Positions 62,004 to 64,000 of a stretch of 64,000 bases of DNA are shown here, one piece after another. Both the position numbers and the translations under genes were made by a program. Numbering within the stretch: the first letter of the stretch is position 1; every line of letters starts with the position of its first letter. Origin of the DNA: Caldimonas thermodepolymerans (lineage in GTDB: Bacteria > Pseudomonadota > Gammaproteobacteria > Burkholderiales > Burkholderiaceae_C); contig NZ_CP064338.1 in assembly GCF_015476235.1 (NCBI RefSeq), positions 2,914,001-2,978,000 on the forward strand. Direction: 5' to 3'. The notes below the pieces were generated by a model, which was not told the origin of the DNA, ran no database searches, and saw only the letters and a list, made by a program, of their open reading frames with translations.

Positions 62004-62280
62004 GCTCTTCTCCCTGGCCGCTCCCGGTGCGCGTGCCCGGCCACGACGTGACGACACCGGGCCCACCCTAGCGCGCCCCGCGGGCCGACGTTGAAGCAAA
62101 GTGTTGCTGCCGGTGCCACCGCGCAAGGCGCGACCCTGAAACGAAAGACCGGCGTCCGGAAGGACCGCGCCGGCACACAGGGAACGGCGGTTGCCTGCCT
62201 TGGGGTTTCCGGTCCTCGCGCAGCCTGGGCCCAGCGTGCGATGATCGACCCCGATCCGATCCCTGCAGAAAGGACGCGGC

Positions 62281-62961
62281 ATGACACCACCTCGCGCGGC
62301 CGGAGACTCCGGTCGGCTCCCGGCGACCGCGTCGCGGCGCACGCCGCCGGCCGTCACGCTGGACAGCGTCGTGCGCACCTACGGCCGCTATGCGCCGTGG
62401 TACGACTGGATCTTCGGCGCGGTGCTCGAGCCCGGGCGCCGCCACCTGGCGCGCACGGTGCAGCAGCTGGCGCCCGGCACGTTGCTCGAGGTCGGGGTCG
62501 GCACGGGACTGACGCTGGCGCGCTACCCGGCAGCCACCCACGTCACCGGCATTGACATCTCCGAGGACATGCTCGTGCGCGCCCGGCAACGCGCCGCGCG
62601 CCTGCCGCAGCGCCGCATCGAGCTGCACGCGATGGACGCCGAGCGCATGGCCTTCGCCGACGCCAGCTTCGACTGCGTGGTGCTGCCCTACGTGCTGTCA
62701 GTGACGCCCGATCCGGCGCGGCTGGTCGCGGAGCTGCGCCGCGTCTGCCGCCCGGGTGGCCACATCGTCATCCTCAACCACTTCAGCGGCAGCCGCTTGT
62801 GGTGGTGGCTGGAACGCTGCGTCACGACGCTGGCCGATCGCATCGGCTTCCGCTCCGACTTCAGCTACGAGGCGCACGTGCTCGCCCACGACTGGGAGGT
62901 CGTCTCGGTGCGGCCGGTCAACCTGTTCGGGTTGTCGAGGCTGGTGGTGGTGCGCAACTGA
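62281..62961 (+). CDS. Class I SAM methyltransferase (UbiE/PmtA-like)
   Basis: This 226-residue enzyme has SAM motif I (LLEVGVGTGLTLARYP), motif II (VTGIDISEDMLVRARQRA), FADASFDCVVLPYVLSVTPDPARLVAELRRVCRPGGHIVILNHF, and an N-terminal YGRYAPWYDWIFGAVLEPGRRHL. The pattern resembles phosphatidylethanolamine N-methyltransferases and UbiE. A phospholipid substrate is a fair guess, but other small lipids are possible. AAAGGAC precedes the ATG. Confidence 0.85.
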   Translation: MTPPRAAGDSGRLPATASRRTPPAVTLDSVVRTYGRYAPWYDWIFGAVLEPGRRHLARTVQQLAPGTLLEVGVGTGLTLARYPAATHVTGIDISEDMLVRARQRAARLPQRRIELHAMDAERMAFADASFDCVVLPYVLSVTPDPARLVAELRRVCRPGGHIVILNHFSGSRLWWWLERCVTTLADRIGFRSDFSYEAHVLAHDWEVVSVRPVNLFGLSRLVVVRN

Positions 62962-62979
62962 GCGCCCACGCCGGGGTGC

Positions 62980-63429
62980 TCACGCGTCCGGGATCCCGGG
63001 GTTCACCAGCCGCGCCAGCTGCTCGAGCGACTCCTGCCAGCCGAGGTAGCACATCTCGACCGGGATGACCTCCGGGATCCCCTCCTGCACGATCCGCAGC
63101 TCGGTGCCGCAGGCCACCGGGCGCAGCGTGACGGTCACGGTGATCTCGCCCGGCAGGCCGGGATCGTCGAAGCGGTCGGTGTAGCGGATCCGTTCGTGCG
63201 GCACCAGCTCCAGGTATTCGCCGCCGAAGTGGTCGACATGGCCGGTGCCGAAGTTGCGGAACGACATGCGATGCGTACCCCCGACGCGGGGCTCCAGGTG
63301 ATGCACCTGGCAGGTGTAGCCGTGCGGCGGCAGCCACCTGGCCACCGCATCGGGCTCGAGGAAGGCGCGATAGACCCGCTCGGGCGGGGCAGTCAGCACG
63401 CGGTGCAGCTGGACGGTTCCGGTCGGCAT
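62980..63429 (-). CDS. SRPBCC/AHSA1-family protein
   Basis: This 149-residue protein has the AHSA1-type START-like fold: VQLHRVLTAPPERVYRAFLEPDAVARWLPPHGYTCQVHHLEPRVGGTHRMSFRNFGTGHVDHFGGEYLELVPHERIRYTDRFDDPGLPGEITVTVTL, ending EMCYLGWQESLEQLARLV. Such proteins bind hydrophobic ligands; no catalytic function is implied. It converges on the methyltransferase gene with 18 bases between. Confidence 0.88.
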   Translation of the reverse strand: MPTGTVQLHRVLTAPPERVYRAFLEPDAVARWLPPHGYTCQVHHLEPRVGGTHRMSFRNFGTGHVDHFGGEYLELVPHERIRYTDRFDDPGLPGEITVTVTLRPVACGTELRIVQEGIPEVIPVEMCYLGWQESLEQLARLVNPGIPDA

Positions 63430-63535
63430 GGCAGGGTCCTTTCATCGGAGAACGTTGCACACGCCTGCACGACGATCCGGCGCGGCGGAAATCGACCTCC
63501 GCCGCACGCACGCCCCGGGGAACACGCGACGGGCA

Positions 63536-64000
63536 AGAAAAAAGGTAATTCCTAACCTTTCCGGACCAGAATTGGACGTAGTTCCTGGATGGAGATCTGC
63601 TTGAGAAGCTTGTACAGCAAGGGTTGCAGGTTCTCGTGCCGGTGATTGAACCGGTAGCAAACTTCGGCCAGGTACAGGTGGAAGTATTGCCGGGGCACGC
63701 CACGATACATGTAGAGCCAGTTCTTGGCGTAGCTCCAGAAGCCCTCGATGCCGTTGATGTGATCTCGCCCGGCAGGCCGACCCTTCTCCTTGCGGATCAT
63801 CACGTGTTCGCCGCGCAGCTTCAGCGTGGCATAGGCCTGCCACTCGTCGGTGTAGTAGAGCGCGCCTTCTCGGGTGTGCGCCTCGATCTCGCGCATGATC
63901 GATGCCCGGTCATGGGCCGGGATCGGCATCGCCTTGACGCAGCCGTTGCGCTTGACGAGCCCGAACACGATCACCTTGCCCGCAGCGCCCCAGCCCCGCT
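63536..64000 (-). mobile_element. IS1595-family insertion sequence, partial
   Basis: The transposase fragment marks one end of an insertion sequence that continues past the window. The exact inner border is uncertain: I could not identify a terminal inverted repeat or target duplication between about 63530 and 63552. The 122 bases between the transposase stop and the SRPBCC gene hold nothing else recognisable. Confidence 0.5.
63552..64000 (-). CDS. IS1595-type (ISXO2-like) transposase, 3' part
   Basis: The frame is open to the window edge and covers the C-terminal part of a DDE transposase. GKVIVFGLVKRNG, an aspartate in YYTDEWQAYATL and HINGIEGFWSYAKNWLYMYRGVPRQYFHLYLAEVCYRFNHR are typical of the ISXO2-like domain of IS1595 elements. 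The N-terminal zinc-binding part lies outside the window. The region looks less GC-rich than its neighbours, consistent with an insertion. The stop codon is at 63552-63554. Confidence 0.85.
   Translation of the reverse strand, partial: RGWGAAGKVIVFGLVKRNGCVKAMPIPAHDRASIMREIEAHTREGALYYTDEWQAYATLKLRGEHVMIRKEKGRPAGRDHINGIEGFWSYAKNWLYMYRGVPRQYFHLYLAEVCYRFNHRHENLQPLLYKLLKQISIQELRPILVRKG

Overview
The window is a dense, GC-rich stretch of bacterial chromosome. Gene content and order (a chemotaxis cluster, yicC-gmk-rpoZ-spoT, hemCDXY divergent from ppc, DUF3305/DUF3306/ferredoxin/TorD, ftsK-lolA, rpmB-rpmG) point to a betaproteobacterium of the order Burkholderiales, probably of the Rubrivivax/Leptothrix/Caldimonas type. 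That placement is inference from gene neighbourhoods and protein style. No 16S gene lies in the window.

Positions 1-16341 hold a chemotaxis cluster on the plus strand: cheY, cheA, three cheW paralogues, four methyl-accepting chemotaxis proteins (MCPs), a small predicted outer-membrane protein gene, cheR, cheD, cheB, and an opposing receiver-only gene. Short sites resembling sigma-28 (FliA) promoters recur in its gaps. The signalling modules of the four MCPs are nearly identical at the DNA level, with a patchwork that suggests gene conversion. Three of the four end in a DWTTF pentapeptide expected to tether CheR/CheB.

Positions 16389-25902 are housekeeping and signalling genes. On the minus strand are hemW, rdgB, rph, a PP2C phosphatase and a soluble Ser/Thr kinase. 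Divergent from them are yicC, gmk, rpoZ and the bifunctional (p)ppGpp enzyme gene spoT, with greB convergent at the end. Next come a LysR regulator divergent from a glutaryl-CoA dehydrogenase/CoA-transferase pair, a small DUF2798 membrane protein, and a UvrD-type helicase with a LexA-like box upstream. A frameshifted ankyrin-repeat remnant and a tRNA-Arg(ACG) gene with its own promoter and terminator follow.

Positions 32431-36517 carry hemY, hemX, hemD and hemC as one minus-strand operon, divergent from ppc. Positions 39477-43331 carry an accessory module usually found with formate dehydrogenase (TorD-like chaperone, multi-cluster ferredoxin, DUF3306, DUF3305), but no dehydrogenase gene is adjacent. 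mrp/metG, ftsK/lolA, a CRP-family regulator divergent from trxB (with a perfect palindrome between them), and rpmB/rpmG follow.

The last 11 kb holds a fatty acid desaturase, rsmB, a DUF1653 gene, purN, a tryptophanyl-tRNA synthetase with an extra C-terminal domain, a DUF3717/DUF1289 protein, and a Spy/CpxP-like protein with its two-component system. It ends with an FkbM methyltransferase, a UbiE-like methyltransferase, an SRPBCC protein and the 3' part of an IS1595-type transposase cut by the window edge. I saw no CRISPR array, prophage or replication origin.
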